11,027 bases of DNA, from contig JALSRO010000312.1 in the NCBI GenBank assembly GCA_026984715.1, positions 1-11,027 of the forward strand, read 5' to 3'. Source of the DNA: Chromatiales bacterium (GTDB taxonomy: Bacteria; Pseudomonadota; Gammaproteobacteria; Thiohalospirales; Thiohalospiraceae). The notes under the pieces are model-generated. The model was not told the origin of the DNA and did no database searches. It was given only the letters and a program-made list of their open reading frames with translations. Shown in pieces: positions 1-6,459 of this stretch (the stretch's first letter is position 1; every line of letters begins with the position of its first letter). A program made the position numbers and the translations under genes.

Positions 1-363
1 CGACACACCGCTCTGTGGATCCACAATCGAGGCAAAACCCAGCCCCATCTGATAGGCAATGATCTGCCCGCCGGTAACGATGGCGGAGAACACCAACTGC
101 AATGCCATCCCCATCGCCACGCCGATGAGCAGCTGTTGAACTATCAGCAGCAGTGTCATTGGACTGAAGGGGTCGAAATGGGGAACCGGCGGGATCTGTG
201 GAGCAATCACGATGGTCAGGGTCAGGGTGATGAACAGCTTGACCCGTCTCGGTACACTCCGGGAACCGCTCACCGGCGCACTCGACACCATCGCTCCAAT
301 ACGGAAAAATGGCCATAGCAGGGAGCCGACCCAGGCGGTGATCTCTGCGCTGGTAAAGGTCAT
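1..363 (-). CDS. fliR: Flagellar biosynthesis protein FliR, N-terminal part (3' end beyond window)
   Basis: FliR is an inner-membrane part of the flagellar type III export gate, where it assembles with FliP and FliQ. The reading frame is open from an ATG at 363 to the window edge and gives 121 residues, beginning MTFTSAEITAWVGSLLW. It shows FliR features: a hydrophobic N-terminal segment, a basic stretch with paired Arg and Lys near residues 35-42 (SVPRRVKL), a long hydrophobic run (TLLLIVQQLLIGVAMGMAL), and the GLGFASIVDPQSG segment typical of the family near residues 107-119. The family is usually about 260 residues, so more than half lies to the left of the window. The ATG is two bases after the fliQ stop, as expected for translational coupling. 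flhB probably follows outside the window, which is an inference from common gene order. Confidence 0.93.
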   Translation of the reverse strand, partial: MTFTSAEITAWVGSLLWPFFRIGAMVSSAPVSGSRSVPRRVKLFITLTLTIVIAPQIPPVPHFDPFSPMTLLLIVQQLLIGVAMGMALQLVFSAIVTGGQIIAYQMGLGFASIVDPQSGVS

Positions 364-365
364 GG

Positions 366-635
366 CTACTCGATCAGTGCCGGAATGTTTTCGAACAGCC
401 GGACGGTGTAGTCCGCCAGCATCTGGGCCAGCCAAGGTCCGGCCAGGGCCAAAACGGCGAGAGTGATCAACAACTTCGGAATAAAGCTCAGTGTCATTTC
501 ATTGATCTGTGTCGCCGCCTGAAACATGCTCACCAGTAAACCCACGCCAAGCGCCGGCAAAAGAATCACCGAAACCATCATCACCAGCAGCTCCAGCGCC
601 TGCTGGAACACGGAGACAATCAGTTCAGGAGACAT
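366..635 (-). CDS. fliQ: Flagellar biosynthesis protein FliQ
   Basis: FliQ is a small double-pass inner-membrane protein of the flagellar export gate, wrapped around the FliP-FliR core. The ATG at 635 gives 89 residues, the same length as E. coli FliQ, starting [17 protein letters not shown]. Two hydrophobic segments are clear: roughly residues 14-40 ([23 protein letters not shown]) and 53-78 ([22 protein letters not shown]). The [16 protein letters not shown] loop between them is the family hallmark. An in-frame ATG five codons upstream would lengthen the protein beyond family size, so I chose the internal one. The start overlaps the end of fliP by 11 nt and no strong Shine-Dalgarno is visible, which suggests translation coupled to fliP. 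Confidence 0.96.
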   Translation of the reverse strand: MSPELIVSVFQQALELLVMMVSVILLPALGVGLLVSMFQAATQINEMTLSFIPKLLITLAVLALAGPWLAQMLADYTVRLFENIPALIE

Positions 636-1368
636 AGAAGCTTGCCGCAAGGGTGCTCATGATCAGTGACCACCCATCCACCAGCACGAACAGCATCAGC
701 TTGAAGGGGAGCGAGATGATCATCGGGGAGAGCATCATCATGCCCATCGACATCAGCACGCTGGCCACCACGAGGTCGATGATTATGAACGGGATGAACA
801 GTAGAAATCCTATCTGGAACGCAGTCTTCAGCTCGCTGGTAACGAAAGCGGGCAGCAGAATGCGCAATGGCACCGCCTGGGGAGAGTCGAACCCCTCGTC
901 CCGACCGGAGAGACGCACGAAAAGAGCCAGATCGGTATCTCTCGTCTGTCCCAACATGAAGGTCTTCAGTGGCTCCGCCGCTCTGGTGGCCGCCTCCTGG
1001 AATGCCATCTTGTCCTCCAGATAGGGCTGGAGCGCCTCCCTGTTGATCTGATTGAACACCGGCGTCATGATGAAAAATGTCAGGAACAGCGCCAGTCCAA
1101 TGAGGATCTGGTTGGAGGGGGTGGTGGTCAGCCCCAGTGCCTGGCGCAGTATGGCGAAGACGATGATGATCCGGGTGAACGAGGTCATCATGATCAGCGC
1201 CGCCGGCAGGAAGGTGAGCGCCGTCATCAGCGCCAGTAGCTGCAGGGTCACGCTGTAGGTCTGCCGTCCTCCGGCTCCGGATACCGTCAGGGCGGGAAAT
1301 GCCTCCTGCGCCGCAACTGCATCCAGGGAGAGCAGCACACCAAGCAGCAGTAACAGAACGCGCAGCAT
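625..1368 (-). CDS. fliP: Flagellar biosynthesis protein FliP
   Basis: FliP forms the core of the flagellar protein-export gate in the inner membrane. The frame gives 247 residues, close to the 245 of E. coli FliP. It starts with a cleavable-type signal peptide (hydrophobic residues 2-15, then AVAAQEA around residues 17-23), as known for FliP. Next come [30 protein letters not shown] membrane segments and [17 protein letters not shown], a highly conserved family stretch. A central polar domain follows, then the C-terminal [28 protein letters not shown] motif. I chose the ATG at 1368; a GTG one codon upstream (1371) is possible. The ATG shares one base with the fliO stop codon (TGATG), so translation is probably coupled. 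The 3' end overlaps fliQ by 11 nt. Confidence 0.97.
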   Translation of the reverse strand: MLRVLLLLLGVLLSLDAVAAQEAFPALTVSGAGGRQTYSVTLQLLALMTALTFLPAALIMMTSFTRIIIVFAILRQALGLTTTPSNQILIGLALFLTFFIMTPVFNQINREALQPYLEDKMAFQEAATRAAEPLKTFMLGQTRDTDLALFVRLSGRDEGFDSPQAVPLRILLPAFVTSELKTAFQIGFLLFIPFIIIDLVVASVLMSMGMMMLSPMIISLPFKLMLFVLVDGWSLIMSTLAASFYVS

Positions 1369-1802
1369 CACTGTTTCCTCCTGTTGAGCGCCGCCGCCAG
1401 ACGCCGTGCAAATGCCTCATTCGTCACTCCGGTGGTAGATGGCTCGGGGAGAGGTTGCTCCAGCAGATGCAGCAGCTCCACCTGACCGGCAGAGACGCCG
1501 ATCAGCAGCTGCTGTTCACCCACCTGGATCACCACCACCCGCTCCCTCTGCCCCACGGGGAGCGCGGCAACCACCTTCAGGGCTCCGTTGGCGGTGCTGT
1601 TCCAGCCCGGAAGACGGCGCAGAGCCCATGCGAACAGGGCGATCACCACCAGCACCAGCAGCAACCCCAGAACCAGCTGCAGCAATCCCCCGGTAGCCAG
1701 CGGCCCACCCTCCAGATGCTGCAGTTTTTCTGCATCACCCACGGCCGCATCCAGGGGCAGTGCGAACACAGCGAACAGCAGCGAAAGGGAGATTCGCCAC
1801 AT
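1368..1802 (-). CDS. fliO: Flagellar biosynthesis protein FliO
   Basis: FliO is the least conserved export-apparatus protein and helps assemble the FliP ring. The predicted 144 residues start [19 protein letters not shown], a signal-peptide-like N terminus. A single strong membrane segment follows at about residues 38-61 ([24 protein letters not shown]), then a basic RRLPGW boundary. The cytoplasmic domain contains [29 protein letters not shown], which matches the usual FliO pattern of a conserved [12 protein letters not shown] core. Assignment rests on that core plus position between fliN and fliP. The ATG at 1802 shares its A with the fliN stop (TGATG); a GTG at 1805 is an alternative start. 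The C-terminal tail ([13 protein letters not shown]) is strongly basic. Confidence 0.93.
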   Translation of the reverse strand: MWRISLSLLFAVFALPLDAAVGDAEKLQHLEGGPLATGGLLQLVLGLLLVLVVIALFAWALRRLPGWNSTANGALKVVAALPVGQRERVVVIQVGEQQLLIGVSAGQVELLHLLEQPLPEPSTTGVTNEAFARRLAAALNRRKQ

Positions 1803-2365
1803 CACTTTTTCAGGTTCCTCAGCCTCTCTTGGGCGCTGACTACATCGGTGAGACGGATCCCGAACTTCTCGTTCACCACCACCACCTCGCCATGGGCAAT
1901 CAGCGTCCCGTTCACCATCACATCCAGCGGCTCACCCGCCAACCGATCCAGCTCCACCACCGACCCCTGGTTGAGCTGTAACAGATTGCGGATATTGATC
2001 TGGGTGCGGCCAATCTCCATGGCGATGGTGACAGGGATATCCAGAACCAGATCCAGATCCACCTCTTTGCGGTCGCCACCGGAGGTATCGCTCTCCAGCG
2101 GATCCAGTGGAGCTGGAGAGTAGCTCTCTCCGACATCATCCGCTCCGGTTGCACCGCCGTCGGACTCCTCCTGCAGCTGTTCTGCAAGGGCTTCGGCCCA
2201 GGGGTCCTCTTCCTCCTGACCGGCTGCGCCACTCTCCTGCGACGCTGTGGCGCCATCGGTTTCGGCTTGCCCGGTATCCTCCAGCGGCGCCTCGACCGCC
2301 TCCGGACTCTCCAGCTCTCCCTCTGTTTCCGATACCAGCTCTTCGGTTTCTGCCTCTGCACTCAC
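1802..2365 (-). CDS. fliN: Flagellar motor switch protein FliN, with long acidic N-terminal region
   Basis: FliN forms most of the lower C-ring of the flagellar motor together with FliM, and also docks export chaperone complexes. The C-terminal about 85 residues form a SpoA/FliN domain: DLDLVLDIPVTIAMEIGRTQINIRNLL, QGSVVELDRLAGEPLDVMVNGTLIAHGEVVVVNEKFGIRLTDVVS. Before it lies a low-complexity region of about 100 residues rich in Glu, Ala, Ser, Gly and Asp, so the protein is 187 residues against 137 in E. coli. I chose the GTG at 2365 because a strong GGGGAGG Shine-Dalgarno sits eight bases upstream; the upstream GTG at 2374 directly abuts that motif and is unlikely. The gene starts 36 nt after fliM and shares one base with fliO. 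A DPWAEALAEQ motif in the N-terminal part resembles that of other FliN proteins. Confidence 0.96.
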   Translation of the reverse strand: MSAEAETEELVSETEGELESPEAVEAPLEDTGQAETDGATASQESGAAGQEEEDPWAEALAEQLQEESDGGATGADDVGESYSPAPLDPLESDTSGGDRKEVDLDLVLDIPVTIAMEIGRTQINIRNLLQLNQGSVVELDRLAGEPLDVMVNGTLIAHGEVVVVNEKFGIRLTDVVSAQERLRNLKK

Positions 2366-2401
2366 TGGTTGCACCTCCCCTCGGTTGATACTCTGGCTGT
2401 T

Positions 2402-3388
2402 TCAGCGAAAACTTGTCTGCACTGGTCGATCGATGAGTTCAGTCACTTTCACGGCCCATCTATTGTTCGCTGTTCCGTAACTGGCTCGAAACACCGGGAT
2501 CTGCTCCGCCTTGACCAGCACCTGCTCTGGCATCTCGATGGGAATGATATCCCCCGGTTTGAGATCGGCCAGCTCGGCCACGCTCAACTGCGCTTCGGCG
2601 AGATTTACGCTGAGACATACCTCCATATCCTCCAGCTCGTCCCGCAGTGTGTTGAGCCAGCGATCATCCGTTTCGGTGCGCTCGCTCTGCATGCCGGTAT
2701 CGAGGATGTCCCGAATCGGCTCCAGCATCGAATAGGGCATGGTGACGTGGATATCACCGCTGCCACCATCCATCTCCACATGAAATGTGGTGACAACCAC
2801 GATCTCGGAGGGGCTGACGATGTTCGCAAACTGGGGATTGACCTCTGCATTCAGAAATTCGAAGTCGATATCCAGCACCGGGGCCCACGCCTTTTTCAGA
2901 TCCTTGAACACATCCTCCAGCACGATCTGGATGACCCGCTGCTCGGTAGGGGTGAACTCCCGCCCTTCGATCTTGGCATGAAACCGGCCTCCACCACCGA
3001 AGAAGTTATCCACCACCGAGTAGACGAACTTCGGCTCCAGTACGATCAGTGCCGTCCCCCGCAACGGCGCGATGCGGATCAGATTGAGGCTGGTGGGAAC
3101 GAACAGGCTGTGAACATACTCACCGAATTTGGTGGTCTTGATACCACCCACCGAGATCTCCGCACTGCGTCGCAGCAGGTTGAACATGCTGACCCGAAAC
3201 AGTCGGGCAAACCGCTCGTTGATCATCTCCAGCGTGGGCATCCGCCCGCGGACGATGCGCTCCTGGGTGGCTAGGTCATAGGGCAGCGGACCAGCCGGAG
3301 AAACCGACTCCTCTTCGGTATCATCGTCGCCTACCCCGTGCAGAAGGGCGTCGATCTCATCCTGTGACAACAGTTCACTGGCTGACAT
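2402..3388 (-). CDS. fliM: Flagellar motor switch protein FliM
   Basis: FliM links the rotor protein FliG to FliN and binds phospho-CheY to switch rotation direction. The 328-residue product has the expected length. The N-terminal LSQDEIDALLHG (residues 7-18) is the CheY-P-binding peptide. An acidic linker (DDDTEEE) follows, then the middle domain with NERFARLFRVSMFNLLRRSAEI, the FliG-contacting FFGGGGRF loop at about 129-136, and TPTEQRVIQIVLED. The C-terminal SpoA-like domain covers roughly residues 250-322 (EDMEVCLSVNLAEAQLSVAELADLKPGDIIPIEMP). The ATG at 3388 lies 18 nt after the fliL stop. I see no strong Shine-Dalgarno, which fits coupling to fliL. The presence of the CheY-binding peptide implies a chemotaxis system elsewhere in the genome. 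Confidence 0.98.
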   Translation of the reverse strand: MSASELLSQDEIDALLHGVGDDDTEEESVSPAGPLPYDLATQERIVRGRMPTLEMINERFARLFRVSMFNLLRRSAEISVGGIKTTKFGEYVHSLFVPTSLNLIRIAPLRGTALIVLEPKFVYSVVDNFFGGGGRFHAKIEGREFTPTEQRVIQIVLEDVFKDLKKAWAPVLDIDFEFLNAEVNPQFANIVSPSEIVVVTTFHVEMDGGSGDIHVTMPYSMLEPIRDILDTGMQSERTETDDRWLNTLRDELEDMEVCLSVNLAEAQLSVAELADLKPGDIIPIEMPEQVLVKAEQIPVFRASYGTANNRWAVKVTELIDRPVQTSFR

Positions 3389-3406
3389 GGCTGATGGTGG
3401 TTGCTA

Positions 3407-3940
3407 TTACTGAATCACAAAGCTGGTGAAATAGACATCTTCCACACCCGGCTTGCCGGTGCGCTCCTCGATGATCTTGCGAATATTCTCCAGCACCTCG
3501 GTGCGCAACTTCTCCTTCCCCTCCACTCCGGAGACACTCTCCACACTCTGGCTGCTCAACAGCAGTACGATGCTGTTACGGATCACCGGCATATGGGTGG
3601 TGACCGCCTTCTCGATCTCCGGATCGCGGGTCATCACCTGCAGGGTCACCTGCATAAAGCGGGAGCCACCCGACTCGTCGGTGAAGTTGACCACGAATGC
3701 CGGCTCCAGCGGGATATAGATAGGAGGCTCCTCCTCGTGGGCCGCCTTCTCCTCGCCATGCCCCTCTTCGGCAGCAACCGCCTCATGAGTACCACCTCCC
3801 AGCGCTCCACTGAAATAGAGAAAGGCCCCGAAACCCCCAAACATCACCAGCTGCAGTACCACAATGACGACAATCAGCTTGGTCATCGATGCCCCTCCGG
3901 AACCCTTCTGCGCACCGTTGTCCTGATTCTCTTTTGCCAT
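3407..3940 (-). CDS. fliL: Flagellar basal body-associated protein FliL
   Basis: FliL is a single-pass inner-membrane protein that surrounds or supports the stator units of the flagellar motor. From the ATG at 3940 it has 177 residues. There is a short polar cytoplasmic N terminus, one membrane helix at about residues 21-44 (KLIVVIVVLQLVMFGGFGAF), and a Gly/Glu/His-rich periplasmic linker (EEGHGEEKAAHEEE). The conserved FliL domain follows: IYIPLEPAFVVNF, FMQVTLQVMTRDPEIEKAV, MPVIRNSIVLLLSSQS, and the C-terminal VEDVYFTSFVIQ. The frame stays open upstream to about 4333, but the ATG at 3940 has an AAGGG Shine-Dalgarno about seven bases upstream, and upstream codons show no family similarity. 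It is the first gene of the fliL-to-fliR operon and follows a sigma-54-like promoter. Confidence 0.96.
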   Translation of the reverse strand: MAKENQDNGAQKGSGGASMTKLIVVIVVLQLVMFGGFGAFLYFSGALGGGTHEAVAAEEGHGEEKAAHEEEPPIYIPLEPAFVVNFTDESGGSRFMQVTLQVMTRDPEIEKAVTTHMPVIRNSIVLLLSSQSVESVSGVEGKEKLRTEVLENIRKIIEERTGKPGVEDVYFTSFVIQ

Positions 3941-4232
3941 GATAGACCCTTGTTGAAGTTGTCCTGTGCCCAAGCAATTGCAATTTGCGTGCCCGGAGAG
4001 ACCACTCATCCGAAACCCGCCATACCCCTGTCTGCCGAGCACCCGCCCCGGTGGCAGAGTCCCGCATCCGGGACGATGGCGGAGAAGCTCCCACCGACGG
4101 CAAAAGATTGACGAAAACAACCCCTCGATGCGCCGGGAATCCGGCACAGAACACTCCGACAGGCAGAAAAAACGGAATTGGGTTAGTATCTCTACTATCT
4201 GACTTTCGATTGAATAATGGATACTCCCTGCT
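3941..4232. other. Divergent intergenic region fliL / nudE
   Basis: This 292-bp gap holds the fliL sigma-54 site at 3979-3994. It also holds several short inverted repeats: 4031-4036 with 4053-4058 (TCTGCC/GGCAGA), 4059-4074 (GTCCCG, four-base loop, CGGGAC), 4081-4091 (GGAG/CTCC), and 4132-4145 (GCCGG, loop GAAT, CCGGC). None is followed by a T run, so they do not look like intrinsic terminators. They lie upstream of the predicted fliL start site and could serve as activator sites for it, or form part of a nudE leader. For nudE itself the best -10-like element I see is TACTAT at 4193-4198, with no acceptable -35. No coding sequence or known riboswitch is recognisable. Confidence 0.5.
3979..3994 (-). 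promoter_or_regulatory. Sigma-54 (RpoN) promoter for the fliL operon
   Basis: Read on the minus strand, the site is GGGCACG-CAAA-TTGCA. It matches the sigma-54 consensus TGGCACG-N4-TTGCW at every defined position except the first T, and has the invariant GG and GC with exactly ten bases between them. The -12 GC falls at 3981-3980, so transcription should begin near 3968. This leaves a leader of roughly 28 nt with a Shine-Dalgarno before the fliL ATG at 3940. In Pseudomonas, fliLMNOPQR-flhB is known to be RpoN/FleQ-dependent, so the position fits established biology. The activator (FleQ or FlrC type) is not in the window. Confidence 0.75.
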
Positions 4233-4778
4233 GTGCGCAAAAAACCACGCATACTCAACACCCGGACGGTGGCACAATCACGGCTGTTCCATATCGAGGC
4301 GCTGGATCTGGAGTTCTCCAATGGCACCACCACCCAGTATGAGCGTCTGCGGGGTGCATCCCGTGGAACGGTCCTGATCGTCCCGATGCTCGACAGCCAT
4401 ACGGTCTTGCTGGTGCGGGAGTATGCCGCCGGAACGGAACGCTATGAGCTGGGATTCCCAAAGGGGCGTATCGAGCCGGACGAACCGCTCCTGGAGGCCG
4501 CCAATCGTGAGTTGATGGAGGAGGTCGGCTATGGTGCAAAACGGCTCGAACACCTCACATCCCTCACCCTGGCCCCCGGATTCCTGGGCCACGCAACCGA
4601 GATAGTCCTGGCGCAGGATCTCTATCCCCAGCGGCTGGAGGGGGATGAGCCGGAGGAGCTGGAGGTGGTGCACTGGGATATGGATGCAGTCGGAGCGCTC
4701 TGGCGCAGCGGGGAGTGTACCGAGGCGCGTACCATTGCCGCGCTGTTCATCACAAGAGAACATCTCAGTGGCAGCTGA
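4233..4778 (+). CDS. nudE: ADP compounds hydrolase NudE (Nudix family)
   Basis: NudE hydrolyses ADP-linked metabolites such as ADP-ribose, NADH and Ap3A to AMP plus a second phosphate product, in the cytoplasm. The 181-residue product carries a complete Nudix box at residues 78-100: G-x5-E-x7-REL-x-EE-x-GY. Similarity to E. coli NudE by memory is strong along the length: ILN..TVA.SRLF at the N terminus, DLEFSNG near residue 25, REYAAGTERYELGFPKG leading into the box, and AQDLYPQRLEGDEPEEL near residue 130. The start is a GTG at 4233. An in-frame stop at 4215-4217 leaves no alternative ATG, and no clear Shine-Dalgarno is visible. It overlaps cysQ by 11 nt, as nudE and cysQ are commonly paired in gammaproteobacteria. 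Confidence 0.94.
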   Translation: MRKKPRILNTRTVAQSRLFHIEALDLEFSNGTTTQYERLRGASRGTVLIVPMLDSHTVLLVREYAAGTERYELGFPKGRIEPDEPLLEAANRELMEEVGYGAKRLEHLTSLTLAPGFLGHATEIVLAQDLYPQRLEGDEPEELEVVHWDMDAVGALWRSGECTEARTIAALFITREHLSGS

Positions 4779-5577
4779 CTCCTACTCCAGAGCATGCGCG
4801 CAGCTACTGGAAACGGTCATCTCCATCGCACAGGAGGCCGGTGAACGGATCCTCTCCATCTATGAAGGTGATTTCGGTATTGTGCACAAACCAGACGAAT
4901 CACCGGTCACCGAGGCCGACCTCGCGGCCCATCACATCATCATAGATCGGCTGAAGGCGCTGACTCCCGAACTGCCGGTTCTCTCGGAAGAGTCCGCGAC
5001 GATCCCCTATGGAGAACGGGCCCGCTGGCGCTGTTACTGGCTTGTGGACCCCTTGGACGGAACCCGCGAGTTTATCAAGCGCAATGGAGAGTTCACAGTC
5101 AACATAGCCCTGATCGATGAACATCGACCGGTGCTGGGGATCGTTCATGCCCCTGTCACCGGGGTCAGTTACTACGCCAGCCGGGGCAGTGGCGCATTCA
5201 AGAGAGCGGCCGGAGGGGAAACATACCAAATTCATGCACGGCATATCGTGGAAAAGCCGATGATCGCTGTCAGCCGCGCGCGCTGCAACCCACGGCAGCA
5301 ACGGCTGCTGGACAACATCGGTCCCCATGAAACGATAGCAGTCGGCAGCTCACTCAAGTCCTGCCTGGTTGCGGAGGGAAAAGCGGACCTCTACGCTCGC
5401 CTCGGCCCCACCTCTGAGTGGGACACCGCTGCCGCTCAATGTATCGTGGAACAGGCGGGGGGACATATTACCGATACCCAGATGCGGCCGCTCCGTTACA
5501 ACACGAGGCCCACCCTTCTCAACCCCGATTTTTTCGTCTTCGGCGCCGAATGGCGTGACTGGTCTCGCCATCTCTGA
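4768..5577 (+). CDS. cysQ: 3'(2'),5'-bisphosphate nucleotidase CysQ
   Basis: CysQ dephosphorylates 3'-phosphoadenosine 5'-phosphate (PAP) to AMP. This removes the toxic by-product of sulfate assimilation and controls PAPS levels. The 269-residue protein belongs to the inositol-monophosphatase-like, Mg-dependent and lithium-sensitive phosphatase family. Metal-binding motifs are present: D51 in SPVTEADLAAH, the SEES acidic pair near 73-76, D94-P-L-D97-G-T in WLVDPLDGTREFI, and W218-D219 in SEWDTAAAQCIVEQAGG. The GTG at 4768 is the best start because it aligns with the family N terminus; upstream codons in this frame encode an Arg/Trp-rich sequence that is the shadow of nudE. It overlaps nudE by 11 nt. 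A terminal helix with several Trp (EWRDWSRHL) ends the protein, 45 bp from the convergent fnr gene. No clear terminator lies between them. Confidence 0.95.
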   Translation: MAADSYSRACAQLLETVISIAQEAGERILSIYEGDFGIVHKPDESPVTEADLAAHHIIIDRLKALTPELPVLSEESATIPYGERARWRCYWLVDPLDGTREFIKRNGEFTVNIALIDEHRPVLGIVHAPVTGVSYYASRGSGAFKRAAGGETYQIHARHIVEKPMIAVSRARCNPRQQRLLDNIGPHETIAVGSSLKSCLVAEGKADLYARLGPTSEWDTAAAQCIVEQAGGHITDTQMRPLRYNTRPTLLNPDFFVFGAEWRDWSRHL

Positions 5578-5622
5578 GCAACCATCAGTTAGAGTCGGTG
5601 GCCGCCAGGCACGCCGTTCCGT

Positions 5623-6402
5623 TCAGGAGTTCTTCAGACAGAAAAAACGTTCGCCGCACTTTCCGGGCACTGCACCTGCCATAGTCTTCAGCCGGATCAG
5701 ATCATGAATTACGATATGCTTGCGCTCTACACTGAGCAAACCGTCATCCTGAAAGCGGGTGAACATGCGACTGACGGTCTCCACCGCCAACCCAAGGTAG
5801 TTGCCAATATCGTTCCGTGACATACTCAGATAAAACTCGGTAGCGGAGAAACCGCGCCGGTAGTAGCGCGAGGAGATGCTGTAGAGATAGGCAGCAAGCC
5901 GCTCTTCTGCACTCTTCTTGCCCAGCAGGATAGTATGGATCTCCTCCTCGAAGATCTCCTTGCTCATCAGGGCAATCAACTGGCGATGCAGCACTGGAAG
6001 CTCATTGCTGAGCAGCTCGAACTCTTCATAGGGGATTTCGCAAACGCTGGCTGTCTCCAGAGCCTTGGCGGAACAGGGGTGAGTCTTGTGGACAATGGCA
6101 TCGAGGCCTAGCAGCTCTCCCGGCAGGTGAAAACCGGTCACCTGCTCGTTTCCGCTCTCGGTGGGTACATAGCTCTTGATGGAGCCACTGCGGACAGCAT
6201 AGATAGAACGGAACGAATCTCCTCCATGATAAAGGTGATCACCCCGCTTGACAGGGCGGCGACGCTGAATAATCTGCTCGAGCCGCTCCAGCTCCTCACC
6301 GGTGATCCCTACGGGCAGGCAGATCTGAAACAGACTGCAATCCTTGCAGGCAATTTTACGCTTCGATAGCGGAACAACAGTACTCTCTTTTTCTGGAGGC
6401 AT
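5623..6402 (-). CDS. fnr: FNR-type oxygen-sensing transcriptional regulator
   Basis: FNR is a CRP-family regulator that dimerises when it binds an oxygen-labile [4Fe-4S] cluster and switches on anaerobic genes. The 259-residue product matches E. coli FNR closely. Three N-terminal cysteines, C19, C22 and C28 (CKDCSLFQIC), and C121 in ETASVCEIPYE correspond to the four cluster ligands. A cyclic-nucleotide-like domain follows (YAVRSGSIKSYVPTESGNEQVTGFHLPGELLGLDAI). The HTH domain has SMSRNDIGNYLGLAVETVSRMFTRF, with E208, S211 and R212 matching the FNR recognition residues. An additional C110 and two cysteines in the C-terminal tail (C249, C255) are not ligands in known FNRs. The ATG at 6402 is the only candidate start and lacks an obvious Shine-Dalgarno. 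Its promoter carries an FNR box, suggesting autoregulation. 'anr' would be an equivalent name. Confidence 0.95.
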   Translation of the reverse strand: MPPEKESTVVPLSKRKIACKDCSLFQICLPVGITGEELERLEQIIQRRRPVKRGDHLYHGGDSFRSIYAVRSGSIKSYVPTESGNEQVTGFHLPGELLGLDAIVHKTHPCSAKALETASVCEIPYEEFELLSNELPVLHRQLIALMSKEIFEEEIHTILLGKKSAEERLAAYLYSISSRYYRRGFSATEFYLSMSRNDIGNYLGLAVETVSRMFTRFQDDGLLSVERKHIVIHDLIRLKTMAGAVPGKCGERFFCLKNS

Positions 6403-6417
6403 ATCAAACTGGGAGTA

Positions 6418-6431
6418 GTGACAAATATCAA
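6418..6431 (-). promoter_or_regulatory. FNR box overlapping the fnr transcription start
   Basis: The minus-strand sequence TTGAT-ATTT-GTCAC matches the FNR/ANR consensus TTGAT-N4-ATCAA at eight of ten positions. Its first base is the last base of the TATAAT -10 element, so the dyad is centred almost exactly on the predicted +1. A bound dimer there would block RNA polymerase. E. coli fnr is known to be autorepressed by FNR at a site near its start, so this geometry has precedent. Confidence 0.6.
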
Positions 6432-6459
6432 TTATATTTATAGTGCCATATTACTGCAA
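6431..6459 (-). promoter_or_regulatory. Sigma-70-type promoter of fnr
   Basis: On the minus strand a perfect TATAAT -10 element lies at 6436-6431. A TTGCAG -35 element lies at 6459-6454, separated by 17 bp. The predicted start site is near 6424, giving a leader of about 22 nt to the fnr ATG at 6402. The -10 match and spacing are strong; the -35 matches only its first three positions. Confidence 0.6.

Noticed and set aside
620..1420. 266-codon minus-strand open frame over fliP and fliO
   Set aside because: It is a shifted frame over fliP, which has clear family motifs; the translation is low-complexity His/Gly/Ala/Arg-rich with no recognisable domain.
3941..4232. Cyclic-di-GMP (GEMM) or other riboswitch upstream of fliL or nudE
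   Set aside because: No GEMM core or other known riboswitch consensus is visible on either strand; the short hairpins are isolated, and on the fliL side lie upstream of the predicted start site.
4270..4288. Sigma-54-like TGGCAC with GG-N10-GC spacing inside nudE
   Set aside because: The -12 block is ACGGC rather than TTGCA, and it lies within a coding region with no gene start suitably placed downstream.
3941..4333. Extension of fliL upstream to give a 308-residue protein
   Set aside because: The frame is open but the ATG at 3940 has a Shine-Dalgarno, FliL starts there by family comparison, and the sigma-54 promoter lies inside the proposed extension.
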